A DNA stretch of 64,000 nt from Allostella vacuolata (GTDB lineage Bacteria > Pseudomonadota > Alphaproteobacteria > ATCC43930 > Allostellaceae): contig AP019702.1 in the NCBI GenBank assembly GCA_006739055.1, positions 5,419,388 to 5,483,387 of the forward strand, written 5' to 3'. Below the pieces are notes generated by a model, which was given only the letters and a program-made list of their open reading frames with translations, searched no databases and was not told where the DNA came from. The position numbers and the translations under genes are program-made. Of the stretch, positions 28,300 through 36,274 are shown piece by piece; position 1 is the stretch's first letter; every line of letters begins with the position of its first letter.

Positions 28300-28722
28300 C
28301 TATTTGGTCGACTGCTTCAGGAAGTCGATGAGGGCGCGACGATCTTCCGCACGCCGCACGCCGGGGAACGCCATGCGATTGCCCGGCACGGCCCGTCGCG
28401 GGTCGGCCAGGAAGCGGTCGAGGACGGCCTCGTCCCAGACGATGCCGGAGTGGCGGAGCGCGGGAGAGAACGCGAAGCCGGCGAGCGTGCCGGCGGGACG
28501 GCCGAGAAGCCCGTGCAGGCTGGGCCCGGCCATCGGCCCGGCCGCGCGCTCGAGCGCATGGCACGCCTTGCACAGGCTGTAGACCCGCTCGCCCGCAGCG
28601 GCCGAGGCGGTCGTCGCGAGCGGCAGCCAGATGGCTGCGGCTGCGACTCGGACGGCCAGAAGATGTGAAGGCGGACCCAGGCGGTCAGCGCTTGACGTTG
28701 CAGGCCTTGCTGATCGCCGCAT
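28300..28722 (-). CDS. Small c-type cytochrome (class I)
   Basis: A 140-aa exported monohaem cytochrome c. The haem site is CKACH near residue 52, and the axial Met lies in GNRMAFPGV. The fold region [15 protein letters not shown] and the C-terminal [11 protein letters not shown] helix are typical of class I cytochromes similar to cytochrome c2/c550. The signal peptide is long, with a 20-residue polar lead before [21 protein letters not shown]. Its only in-frame ATG overlaps the end of the IalB-family gene by 38 bases, which suggests coupling. Electron donor and acceptor are not evident. Confidence 0.85.
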   Translation of the reverse strand: MRRSARPATSSADRLGPPSHLLAVRVAAAAIWLPLATTASAAAGERVYSLCKACHALERAAGPMAGPSLHGLLGRPAGTLAGFAFSPALRHSGIVWDEAVLDRFLADPRRAVPGNRMAFPGVRRAEDRRALIDFLKQSTK

Positions 28723-29203
28723 AGGCAGCGGAGAAGCCGATCAGGGAATAGCTGTCGGTGGTGTTCGTCCCACGCGCGGAAACCCCCTTCACCGTGGCCC
28801 GCTGGCCCTTCGCGAACGCCTCGGACATGGCCGTGTCGGTGCGCGAATCGGGCGCCCAGGCCGTCTCCTTGTCGATGAAGAGGCGGAACTTCTGTCCGTC
28901 CACATCGACGTCGACGTCGCTTCCGGGACGCAGCGGATAGCCCATCAGCACGCTGACCACGTCCGTCGCGTTCTCGGCCGGGCGATGGGTCACCAGGACA
29001 TGGATCGGCCCCCGCCGCACATTCTTGGGCTCCGAGGCCGAAGGTTTGGTCTGAACGAAGCACACCCGCTGGCCACGTTCGGAAAAGGCAAAGGCGCTCC
29101 AGTCCTGGAACGTTCCGAGGGTCTCGACTGCCGGGTTGGCGGCAGCAGGACCCTGGCCGACGCCCGCGAGGAGGGCGAAGGCGATGAGGCTCGTTCGCGT
29201 CAT
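28685..29203 (-). CDS. Invasion-associated locus B (IalB) family protein
   Basis: A 172-aa periplasmic or surface protein of the IalB family. It has a Sec signal peptide ending PAAANPA, the conserved QDWSAF block near the mature N-terminus, a Cys in RVCFVQTKP and a second in the C-terminal SKACNVKR, likely to form a disulfide. IalB was named in Bartonella, but most carriers are free-living alphaproteobacteria and the function there is not known. It overlaps the start of the cytochrome c gene downstream. The gene is divergent from the sigma-factor operon. Confidence 0.88.
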   Translation of the reverse strand: MTRTSLIAFALLAGVGQGPAAANPAVETLGTFQDWSAFAFSERGQRVCFVQTKPSASEPKNVRRGPIHVLVTHRPAENATDVVSVLMGYPLRPGSDVDVDVDGQKFRLFIDKETAWAPDSRTDTAMSEAFAKGQRATVKGVSARGTNTTDSYSLIGFSAAYAAISKACNVKR

Positions 29204-29259
29204 CGGCCATACATACCGCCTTGCCGCCGATCATCCAAGCCAACGATGCACTTTCGCCG

Positions 29260-29285
29260 TGATCCAGGCCGGATTGCCGCGCGTA
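29260..29285 (+). promoter_or_regulatory. ECF sigma (RpoE/ChrR-type) consensus-like promoter
   Basis: TGATCC, a 16-base spacer, then CGTA. This resembles the RpoE promoters described in Rhodobacter sphaeroides (TGATCC with CGTA-type -10). It lies 143 bases upstream of the chosen sigma-factor start and fits autoregulation. Confidence 0.55.
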
Positions 29286-29427
29286 GAGGGCCGCGATGAG
29301 CCGCATTGCCATGACCCTGCCCGGGCGATCGATGCCTGCCGCGACGGCGCGGGCGGGCCTGGGCATGATCGAAGCCGGCTGGGCGCGATCGCTTGTCCTG
29401 GCCCGCGCGACCCGCCTAGATACCGCC

Positions 29428-30018
29428 ATGCAGCGGGATTCGGCGCCAGATGTTCGCGCGGTGGAGACGACGGCGGACGGCAGGAGCCTTGCGGCTCTCG
29501 TCGATGCGGTGGCGAGGAACCGCGACCGGCAGGCGTTCGGCGCCCTGTTCGACCATCTGATGCCGCGGGTGAAGGCCTACGCCATGCGACTCGGCGCCAG
29601 CGGGCCGGCGGCCGAGGAGGTGGCGCAGGAGGTCATGCTGCTGATCTGGCGCAAGGCCGACAGCTTCGACCCGGCCCGCGCCACCGTGTCGACCTGGGTC
29701 TTCACGATCGCGCGGAACAAGCGAATCGACCTGCTGCGGCGGGAGAACCGGCCGGCCCTGGATCCCGGCGACCCGATGCTGGTGCCCGATTCACCCCGGC
29801 CGGCGGACGAGACGATCGAACGCGACGCCGCCGAGATCCGGCTACGCGCCGCGATCCGCACCCTGCCGCCCGAGCAGGCGGAACTGTTGTCGATGGCCTA
29901 TTTCGAGGACCGCTCGCACAGCGCCATCGCGGCCGCGACCAACCTGCCGCTCGGCACCGTCAAGTCGCGCATCCGCCTGGCGCTGGACCGGCTGCGGCGC
30001 AGCTTCAAGGACGAATGA
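29428..30018 (+). CDS. rpoE: ECF RNA polymerase sigma factor, RpoE (ChrR-controlled) type
   Basis: A 196-aa group 4 sigma factor. Region 2 holds EEVAQEVMLLIWRKADSFD and VSTWVFTIARNKRIDLLRR; region 4 holds LPPEQAELLSMAYFED followed by the helix-turn-helix LPLGTVKSRIRLALDRLRR. It would direct polymerase to stress genes; in Rhodobacter the homologous pair answers singlet oxygen. ATG 29428 gives a normal length and is preceded by TTGTCC-18-TAGATA, which ends just before the ATG. Start ATG 29296, in the same frame, cannot be excluded. Its stop overlaps the anti-sigma start in ATGA. Confidence 0.9.
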   Translation: MQRDSAPDVRAVETTADGRSLAALVDAVARNRDRQAFGALFDHLMPRVKAYAMRLGASGPAAEEVAQEVMLLIWRKADSFDPARATVSTWVFTIARNKRIDLLRRENRPALDPGDPMLVPDSPRPADETIERDAAEIRLRAAIRTLPPEQAELLSMAYFEDRSHSAIAAATNLPLGTVKSRIRLALDRLRRSFKDE

Positions 30019-30686
30019 CGATGTCGACCCGGCACCCGGACGACGAAATCCTTCTCGCCTATGCGGCAGGCACGGCTTCCCACGGTACCGCGCTGCTGGT
30101 CGCTACGCACATCACCTACTGCCCGCTCTGCCGCGGCAAGCTGCAGGCGATGGAGCAGGTCGGCGGGGCGCTGATGGAGGCGCTGGAACCCGCCGCCGTT
30201 TCGGCCGGAGCCAGGGACCGTGTCATGGCCTTGCTCGACGGCGACCCGCGACTCGGCACGAGCGATTCGCGCCCGCCTGTGACGGCCGTCACAGGACGGA
30301 CCGTCCTGCCGCGCGCCCTGCGCGAGGCGGCCGGCTCGGACGCCGACGGGCTGGCCTGGCAACCGGTGCTGAGCGGCGTCGACCAGGTGTTGATCGGCAA
30401 GGCCGTGCCCGGCGGCGAACGGACCCGGCTGATGCGCATCCGGGCCGGCCGCGCGGTCCCGCGCCATACCCATCGCGGGTCCGAGATGGTGTGCGTGATC
30501 GCGGGCGGATTCCGGGATGTTCTCGGCCATTACGGCCCGGGAGACGTCGCGGTCGCGGACGACGCGGTCGATCACCAGCCGGTCGCCGACGATGACCGCG
30601 ACTGTATATGCCTTGCGGTAACCGAGGCCCCGGTGCGGCTGACCGGCCGCTTCTGGCGCTGGCTGAACCCGTTCGTCCAGTTCTAG
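30015..30686 (+). CDS. chrR: ChrR family zinc anti-sigma factor with cupin domain
   Basis: A 223-aa anti-sigma factor. The zinc-binding ASD is visible: His7, His32, Cys36 and Cys39, matching the spacing in Rhodobacter ChrR. A C-terminal cupin domain (about residues 115-205) has the metal-ligand motif HTHRGSE and a later His in VDHQPVADD. The protein would hold the sigma factor inactive until zinc or cupin metal chemistry changes under oxidants. Translation is coupled to the sigma gene by the ATGA overlap at 30015. Confidence 0.92.
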   Translation: MTMSTRHPDDEILLAYAAGTASHGTALLVATHITYCPLCRGKLQAMEQVGGALMEALEPAAVSAGARDRVMALLDGDPRLGTSDSRPPVTAVTGRTVLPRALREAAGSDADGLAWQPVLSGVDQVLIGKAVPGGERTRLMRIRAGRAVPRHTHRGSEMVCVIAGGFRDVLGHYGPGDVAVADDAVDHQPVADDDRDCICLAVTEAPVRLTGRFWRWLNPFVQF

Positions 30687-30766
30687 ACATGAACTTTCGC
30701 GTTTAGTGATCCTTGGGTAGACTACCGCTGGATTTGCGTCAGGACCGATCTGTTCTACGTTCGTTC

Positions 30767-30796
30767 TTGACACCCATCGACCCGCAAACCTAGCCT
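30767..30796 (+). promoter_or_regulatory. Candidate promoter for the two-helix membrane protein
   Basis: A perfect TTGACA -35 box (30767-30772), 18-base spacer, TAGCCT. The -10-like box ends ten bases before ATG 30807, which has no ribosome site. Confidence 0.45.
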
Positions 30797-30806
30797 TCGT
30801 ATTGCC

Positions 30807-31439
30807 ATGCCGATCCAGCAAGCCAACCGCACCGCCCGGCTCGCCTCGCCAACGCTGCGGCAGGTTGCCCGGACAGTGGCCGAGGTCACCGCCCCGGCCA
30901 GGCCCTATGCGGACCGGGCCGTATCCTCCGCCAGCTTCTTCGGCATCGGCTTCCTGGTCGGTACCGCCTGCTGGCTGATGCTGCGGGAATACATCGCCGG
31001 CCCCGACGGGTTCGCGGGCAGCTGGACCATGGTCATGCTGATGGGTCTGGCGACCGGCACCCTCTGCGGCTTCGCCGCGATGGCGGTGGCGGCGACCATG
31101 CAGGCGGCGCGGGCACGCCCCCCGGCATCGCTCGCCCACCTCCCCGACCCGAGCCCCCTTGCCACGGTGGGCCCGCTGGTGGCGCCGCTGATCGCCGCGG
31201 TCCGCAAGGCATCGGCGGACCTGTGGCGGCGCTTCTCCCTGCGCCGTCAGGCGAGCCTGGCCAGCATCCGGTCCAGGGCCGCCGGATCCTCCCACTCGAC
31301 CCCGACGCGCAGCACCGCCACCCGTGCCCGCCAGGATGGCGGCAAGCGCACGGCATCCTTGTCGGTCGTGACCAGCCGGGCATCGAGCCCGGCGGCCAAG
31401 CCTTCCAGGCGCAAGAGTTCATCGACCCGAAAGCGGTGA
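30807..31439 (+). CDS. Two-helix membrane protein of unknown function; 3' end overlaps lpxK
   Basis: I do not recognise this protein. Two membrane helices are clear, SFFGIGFLVGTACWLML (about residues 44-60) and TMVMLMGLATGTLCGFAAMA (about 74-93), after a polar N-terminus. The frame as written stops at 31439 and would overlap the convergent lpxK gene by 193 bases. Residues from about 148 onward are Ser/Arg/Thr-rich and look like an antisense reading of lpxK. Either the overlap is real or the true coding part ends near 31247 through a change I cannot see. Confidence 0.55.
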   Translation: MPIQQANRTARLASPTLRQVARTVAEVTAPARPYADRAVSSASFFGIGFLVGTACWLMLREYIAGPDGFAGSWTMVMLMGLATGTLCGFAAMAVAATMQAARARPPASLAHLPDPSPLATVGPLVAPLIAAVRKASADLWRRFSLRRQASLASIRSRAAGSSHSTPTRSTATRARQDGGKRTASLSVVTSRASSPAAKPSRRKSSSTRKR

Positions 31440-32200
31440 TGGTCGGGGAAGCCCTGCTCAGCCACCGGATCGGCGCCCAGTCGACGCAAGGTCGCGAAGA
31501 ACTTCTCCGGGCGGCCGATCCCGGCGAATGCCACCAGCGGCGCCAGCGGCGCGAACGCGAGCGGCATCCTCGGCACCAGCCGGGCGGATAGCACGGGAAC
31601 GGGCGAGACCCGGGCGATGCCGTGGCGATCCTCGCCCATGAGGACCAGCGCGTCGGCGCGCGCCAGGCCGCGTGCCACGGGCTCCCGCAGGGGCCCGGCC
31701 GGAAAGACGCGGCCATTGCCGAAGCCGGCCTCGCCATCGACGACGACCAGCGACAGGTCCTTGGCCAGGCCGGGGTTCTGGAAGCCGTCGTCGAGCAGCA
31801 GCAGCCCTGCCCCCGCCCGGACCGCGGCCCGGGCCCCGGCGGCGCGGTCGCGGGCGACCCATGTCGGAGTGCGCCGCGCCAGGAGCAGGGGCTCGTCCCC
31901 GACATCCTCGGCGGAGTGGCGCGCGGGATCGACCCGTTCCGGCCCGGCCAGCCGTCCGCCGTACCCGCGCGTCACGACATGCGGCCGGCGCGCGGCGAGG
32001 CGGCGGGCGAGATCGAGGACGACCGGCGTCTTGCCGGTCCCTCCCAGGGTCAGGTTGCCGATGCAGACGACCGGCACCGGTGCCCGCCAGGGGTGGGCGG
32101 TGCGTTGGCGGACCAGTCCGGCCAGGGCGTAGAGCACGCCCAGGGGGCCGAGGAGCGTCGCAAGCGGGCCGGATCTCCGCCAGAAGTCAGGTTCTCGCAT
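31247..32200 (-). CDS. lpxK: Tetraacyldisaccharide 4'-kinase
   Basis: A 317-aa inner-membrane-associated kinase that phosphorylates the 4' position of the lipid A disaccharide. The Walker A-like motif is CIGNLTLGGTGKTPVV and the DDGFQNPGL block carries catalytic residues. A DPDHHRF-like segment appears as FPDHHRF. ATG 32200 (MREPDFWRRSGP) is the family-type start and overlaps the end of waaA by 14 bases, so the two are translationally coupled. The gene is last in a DUF374-waaA-lpxK operon. Confidence 0.94.
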   Translation of the reverse strand: MREPDFWRRSGPLATLLGPLGVLYALAGLVRQRTAHPWRAPVPVVCIGNLTLGGTGKTPVVLDLARRLAARRPHVVTRGYGGRLAGPERVDPARHSAEDVGDEPLLLARRTPTWVARDRAAGARAAVRAGAGLLLLDDGFQNPGLAKDLSLVVVDGEAGFGNGRVFPAGPLREPVARGLARADALVLMGEDRHGIARVSPVPVLSARLVPRMPLAFAPLAPLVAFAGIGRPEKFFATLRRLGADPVAEQGFPDHHRFRVDELLRLEGLAAGLDARLVTTDKDAVRLPPSWRARVAVLRVGVEWEDPAALDRMLARLA

Positions 32201-33491
32201 TGCAGGTCGCCTCCCGCGCCGCGATCCGGTCGAGCATCGGCGACAGCGCCGACAGGGTCCGGTCGAGGGCGCCTGCCTCCTCCTCGGCGATGCGGCGGGC
32301 GGCATCACCGCGCCGCGCGCGCTCGCCCGGATCCGCCAGCAGCTGCCCGACCGCGCGCGCCAGCGACGGCGCGTCGGCGACCGCCTCGGCCGCCCCGGCG
32401 GCCGCCATGCGCCGCGCCACTCCGGCGAAATTGGCCATGTCGGGACCGTGCAGGATGGCCGCCCCCAGCAGGGCGGGCTCGAGCGGGTTGTGCCCGCCGC
32501 GACCGACCGAGAAGGAACCGGCCACCAGCACGATGGCGGCCAGACGCAGATAGAGCCCCATCTCTCCCAGGGTATCGCCCAGATAGACCGCCGTCGTCGG
32601 CAGGATCCTGTCGCCGCTGGTCCGGCGCACGGCCGCCAGTCCCGACCGGCCGGCCAGGTCCATGATCCCGCCGGCCCGGTCGGGATGGCGCGGCACCAGC
32701 ACCAGCAGCAGGTCGGGCCAGCTCTCCGCCCGCAGTCGCGCATGGGCGGCGAGCGCCACCGCGTCCTCGCCCGGATGGGTGCTGACGGCGAGCCAGCAGG
32801 GACGCCCGCCGATCGCTGCCTGCAAGGCGGCCAGCGCGTCCGGTTCGGCATCGGCGAGCATGGCCGCCGCCTTCAGGTTGCCGACGACGCGGACATCGCC
32901 GGCACCGAGACTGCGAAAGCGCTGCGCCTGGACCTCGTCCGGCACCAGGACCATCGCAAAGCGGCCGATCACGGCCCGGGCCCAGCCGGGAAAGCGCCGC
33001 CAGTTGCCGTGCGAGCGGGCCGACAGCCGGCCGTTCAGCAGGGCCATCGGCACCCGGCGACGGGCGGTTTCGGCGATCAGGTTCGGCCACAGCTCCGATT
33101 CCATCCAGATCGCCGCGTCCGGCCGCCAGTGATCGAGGAACCGCCCGACCCAGGCCGGCCGGTCGACGGGAACATAGGCATGGATGGCGCCGGGCGGCAG
33201 GCGCCCGGCCAGCATCGCCGCCGCGGTCATCGTGCCGGAGGTGACCAGCAGGCCGAGGCCGGGCCGCTCGCGCGCGATTCGCTGCAGCAGGGGCAACGCC
33301 GCCATGGTCTCCCCGACGCTGGCGCCGTGGCACCAGAGCAGCGGCCCCGGCGGCCGCAGCCTGGCAGGAAGGCCGAGCCGTTCCGGGAAGCGCTGCGGAT
33401 CTTCCTTGCCGCGCTCGAGGCGTCGCTGCAGGTACCAGCGGATCGCCGGGCCGCCCAGGATGGTCAGGCTGCGATAGAGGCCGCCGATCAA
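32187..33491 (-). CDS. waaA: 3-deoxy-D-manno-octulosonic acid (Kdo) transferase
   Basis: A 434-aa glycosyltransferase that adds Kdo to lipid IVA at the inner membrane. The N-terminal membrane segment LYRSLTILGGPAIRWYL is followed by the catalytic-base motif in CHGASVGETMAALPLL. Later blocks include YVPVDRPAWVGRFLDHW, ESELWPNLI and RGGHNPLEPALLGA near the C-terminus, as in all KdtA proteins. The start is a TTG at 33491 that overlaps the DUF374 gene stop as TTGA. Its length is normal. Coupled on both sides to lipid A genes. Confidence 0.94.
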   Translation of the reverse strand: MIGGLYRSLTILGGPAIRWYLQRRLERGKEDPQRFPERLGLPARLRPPGPLLWCHGASVGETMAALPLLQRIARERPGLGLLVTSGTMTAAAMLAGRLPPGAIHAYVPVDRPAWVGRFLDHWRPDAAIWMESELWPNLIAETARRRVPMALLNGRLSARSHGNWRRFPGWARAVIGRFAMVLVPDEVQAQRFRSLGAGDVRVVGNLKAAAMLADAEPDALAALQAAIGGRPCWLAVSTHPGEDAVALAAHARLRAESWPDLLLVLVPRHPDRAGGIMDLAGRSGLAAVRRTSGDRILPTTAVYLGDTLGEMGLYLRLAAIVLVAGSFSVGRGGHNPLEPALLGAAILHGPDMANFAGVARRMAAAGAAEAVADAPSLARAVGQLLADPGERARRGDAARRIAEEEAGALDRTLSALSPMLDRIAAREATCNART

Positions 33492-34210
33492 GGCTGGCCC
33501 TTGCGCGGCCGGGCGACCGCCCCGAGCGGGCCCGGCTCGAGCGGTTCCTGGCCGCACAGCCGGTCGGCCGTCGCCGCGAGCGTGTTCATCGCCTCTTCGA
33601 CCCGCAGGCGATGGGCTTCCATGTCGCCCGTGCGCGGCACATGGATCGCCTCGCCCCACAGGAAGACGCCACGGCTGAACGGCAGCGCCAGCACGAACCG
33701 GTCCCAGCTGGAGAGGACGCGGCGCCGGCTGACCGCATAGGTCACCGGAATGATCGGCACCCCCGACAGCCGGGCGGCGGCGACAATGCCGGGCGTCGCG
33801 CGCATGCGCGGCCCGCGCGGCCCGTCCGGGGTGAACCCGATGGAGTTGCCTTCGCCCAGGGTGCGCAGCATGACGCGCAGCGCCTCTGCCCCACCGCGCT
33901 TGGTGGAGCCGGCCCGGGTGCCGATCCCGAAATGCCGCATCGCCTCGGCGATCAGGCGGCCGTCGCGATGCGCGGAGATCAGCATCTGGATCGACATGCC
34001 CTTGCGCCAGGCGAGCGGGATCATCAGCAGCCGGCCGTGCCAGAAGGCCAGGATGAAGGGCCGGCCCGCATCCCATGCGGCCTCGTGGTCGCTCGCCCCA
34101 TGGACGGTCCAGCGCCCCGTCCACCAGATCACGCGGATATAGAGGGCGATCAGCCATCCGAGGATGGCCCGGAACCATGCCTGGGCAGCGAGGGTCTTGA
34201 ATATCCGCAT
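33488..34210 (-). CDS. DUF374 lysophospholipid acyltransferase family protein
   Basis: A 240-aa predicted acyltransferase. Signature blocks are FWHGRLLMIPLAWRKG with the His, ISAHRDGRLIAEAMRHFGI, STKRGGAEALR and FTPDGPRGPRM. In many alphaproteobacteria this gene sits in the waaA-lpxK operon, and it has been proposed to act on envelope lipids; the acyl acceptor is not established. One N-terminal membrane-associated helix is present. Its stop overlaps the waaA TTG start. Upstream 85 bases separate it from the glycosyltransferase gene. Confidence 0.88.
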   Translation of the reverse strand: MRIFKTLAAQAWFRAILGWLIALYIRVIWWTGRWTVHGASDHEAAWDAGRPFILAFWHGRLLMIPLAWRKGMSIQMLISAHRDGRLIAEAMRHFGIGTRAGSTKRGGAEALRVMLRTLGEGNSIGFTPDGPRGPRMRATPGIVAAARLSGVPIIPVTYAVSRRRVLSSWDRFVLALPFSRGVFLWGEAIHVPRTGDMEAHRLRVEEAMNTLAATADRLCGQEPLEPGPLGAVARPRKGQP

Positions 34211-34294
34211 CGTCCAGCGTTCGCGAGGCGCGACCTCCCGGGGTCGCCGAAACGAGCCGGACCATACACGGCTCAGGCGCCGGACGGAAAACCC

Positions 34295-35293
34295 TCAGCG
34301 CACCGGGGCGAGATTGGTGAGGAACTGCTCGGCGCACCGGTCCCAGGAGAATATCTCGGCGTAGGCCCGGCAGCGGTCCGCGGGGATGGCGAGTGCCGAG
34401 CGCGCGGCATGGCCCAGATCCTCGTCCAGCACCCCGACGGGATTGCCGTCGATGACATCGAGCGGTCCCGGAACCGGGAAGGCCGCCACCGGCACGCCGG
34501 CCGCCAGCGCCTCCAACAGCACCAGGCCGAACGTGTCCGTCCGGCTGGGAAAGACGAAGACGTCGGCGGCTGCGAAATGACGCGCCAGGTCCGCGCCCTT
34601 CTTGGTACCGAGGAAGACGGTTCGCGGGTAGCGGCGCTCGAGCTGGGCGCGCTGCGGCCCGTCACCGACGACGACCTTGGTTCCGGGCAGGTCGAGATCG
34701 AGGAATGCCTCGATGTTCTTTTCGACCGCGACCCGCCCGACATTGAGGAAGATCGGGCGCGGCAGGTCGTAGAGATCCTTGGGGCCGGGGTGGAAGAGCT
34801 CGGTATCGACGCCCCTCGACCATCGGCGCAGGTTGCGGAAGCCGTACCCTGCCAGCTCGCGCATCAGGCTGTCGGTCGCGACCATGACGCCGGCGGCCGG
34901 GGCGTGGAAGCGCCGCATCCAGGCATAGAGCCACGCGCGCGGCAGGCCGGTGCGCGCCTCGACATACTCCGGAAACCGGGTGTGGAACGACGTCGTGAAG
35001 GCCAGGCGCCGCCGCCGGCAATAGGCGCGCGCGGCCATGCCGAGCGGCCCTTCCGTGGCGACATGGATCGCATCCGGGGCCATTGCATCCAGGCGTCGCC
35101 GAACGCCGCGGCCCGGCAGGATTGCCAGCCGGATCTCGGGATAGGTGGGGCAGGGGATCGTCCGGAACTGGTCGGGCGCAATCACCTCCACGACGTGGCC
35201 GCGCTTCTCCAGCTCGCCTTTGACGGTGGCGAGGGTCCGCACGACCCCGTTTACCTGGGGGGACCAGGCGTCGGTCACGATGGCGATGTGCAT
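34295..35293 (-). CDS. Glycosyltransferase family 4, MgtA-type (GDP-mannose/UDP-sugar dependent)
   Basis: A 332-aa GT-B glycosyltransferase. The N-terminal block MHIAIVTDAWSPQVNGVVRT is characteristic of the MgtA/SqdD-like group, with SFHTRFPEYVEARTGLP following. The donor domain has FLNVGRVAVEKNIEAFL and the EX7E-type region FGLVLLEALAAGVPVAAF. Such enzymes glycosylate diacylglycerol or other lipids. The gene follows the LpxH-like phosphoesterase by six bases and shares its promoter. The sugar donor and the acceptor are not readable from sequence. Confidence 0.9.
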   Translation of the reverse strand: MHIAIVTDAWSPQVNGVVRTLATVKGELEKRGHVVEVIAPDQFRTIPCPTYPEIRLAILPGRGVRRRLDAMAPDAIHVATEGPLGMAARAYCRRRRLAFTTSFHTRFPEYVEARTGLPRAWLYAWMRRFHAPAAGVMVATDSLMRELAGYGFRNLRRWSRGVDTELFHPGPKDLYDLPRPIFLNVGRVAVEKNIEAFLDLDLPGTKVVVGDGPQRAQLERRYPRTVFLGTKKGADLARHFAAADVFVFPSRTDTFGLVLLEALAAGVPVAAFPVPGPLDVIDGNPVGVLDEDLGHAARSALAIPADRCRAYAEIFSWDRCAEQFLTNLAPVR

Positions 35294-35299
35294 CAGGGA

Positions 35300-36100
35300 T
35301 CAGGCTGCGTTTTCGAGCGCGTCCACGGGCGTCGAGGCCCGCATCGGATCGAGGGCGCGGGCCCGCATCCAATCGATGATTTCCAGCCGGCCGTCGAAAT
35401 GCTCGACGAGCGCGGTACAGCTTTCCACCCAGTCGCCGTCGTTGCAGTAGAGGATGCCGCCGATGCTGCGCATCTCGGCCTTGTGGATGTGGCCGCAGAC
35501 GACGCCGTCCACCATCCGCCGCCGCGCCTCGTCCGCCACCGCCTGCTCGAAACGGCCGACATACTCGACCGCGTTCTTCACCCGCTGCTTCACATAGGCC
35601 GACAGCGACCAGTAGGTGAAGCCGAGCCGGCGCCGCACGACGTTGAAGCCGTGGTTGGCGGCCATCAGCAGGTTGTAGCCGGCATCACCGACCAGTGCGA
35701 GCCATCGGGCGTGTTTCACCACCGCATCGAACCGATCGCCGTGCAGGACCAGGAGGCGCCGCCCGTCCGCCGTGACATGGATCGCCTCGTCGACGACCAG
35801 GATCCCGCCGAACTGGATGTCGAGGAAGTGGCGGAACATCTCGTCGTGATTGCCCGGTACGTAGACGACATGGGTGCCCTTGCGCGCCTTTCGGAGGATC
35901 TTCTGGACGACGTCGTTGTGCGTCTGGTGCCAATACCAGGACCGCTTCAGCCGCCATCCGTCGACGATGTCGCCGACGAGATAGAGATGCTCCGATTCGG
36001 TGTGGCGCAGGAAATCGAGAAGAAATTCCGACTTGCACCCGCGTGTTCCCAGGTGAATGTCGGAGATCCAGATCGTTCGATACTGCAAAACGGTCGGCAT
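35300..36100 (-). CDS. UDP-2,3-diacylglucosamine diphosphatase-like metallophosphoesterase (LpxH family)
   Basis: A 266-aa calcineurin-like phosphoesterase of the COG2908 type. The metal-binding motifs are complete: SDIHLG, GDIVDGW, GNHDE, HGD and GHIHKA. LpxH hydrolyses UDP-2,3-diacylglucosamine in lipid A synthesis; many alphaproteobacteria use LpxI for that step and keep this relative paired with a glycosyltransferase, so the exact substrate is open. ATG 36100 (MPTVLQYRTIW) is preferred; ATG 36109 is three codons upstream. A good promoter lies 51 bases further upstream. Confidence 0.87.
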   Translation of the reverse strand: MPTVLQYRTIWISDIHLGTRGCKSEFLLDFLRHTESEHLYLVGDIVDGWRLKRSWYWHQTHNDVVQKILRKARKGTHVVYVPGNHDEMFRHFLDIQFGGILVVDEAIHVTADGRRLLVLHGDRFDAVVKHARWLALVGDAGYNLLMAANHGFNVVRRRLGFTYWSLSAYVKQRVKNAVEYVGRFEQAVADEARRRMVDGVVCGHIHKAEMRSIGGILYCNDGDWVESCTALVEHFDGRLEIIDWMRARALDPMRASTPVDALENAA

Positions 36101-36150
36101 GTGCGTCATGCCGGCTACCCCGACAAATAGACAGGCATCACTTGCCGCAC

Positions 36151-36178
36151 AGCATACGAAATTCGCTCCTTGCGTCAA
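36151..36178 (-). promoter_or_regulatory. Promoter for the phosphoesterase-glycosyltransferase pair
   Basis: Minus strand TTGACG (36178-36173), 16-base spacer, TATGCT (36156-36151), giving a leader of about 45 bases. It is part of an AT-rich island at about 36160-36260 that is unlike the rest of the window and also lies upstream of the lipid kinase gene on the plus strand, with TTGATA/TATTCT-like elements. Confidence 0.6.
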
Positions 36179-36274
36179 TCGAATTGCAAGACTAATTGAT
36201 TGATATCTATGGTCATTCGGTATTCTTAATTCTTTAATTATTTTGTCATCACGCCAACACTTGGAAAGTCGCAG

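Noticed and set aside
30701-30730. A second TGATCC box after the anti-sigma gene as an RpoE promoter
   Set aside because: No CGTA lies 16-18 bases downstream; the TTGACA box nearby explains transcription better.
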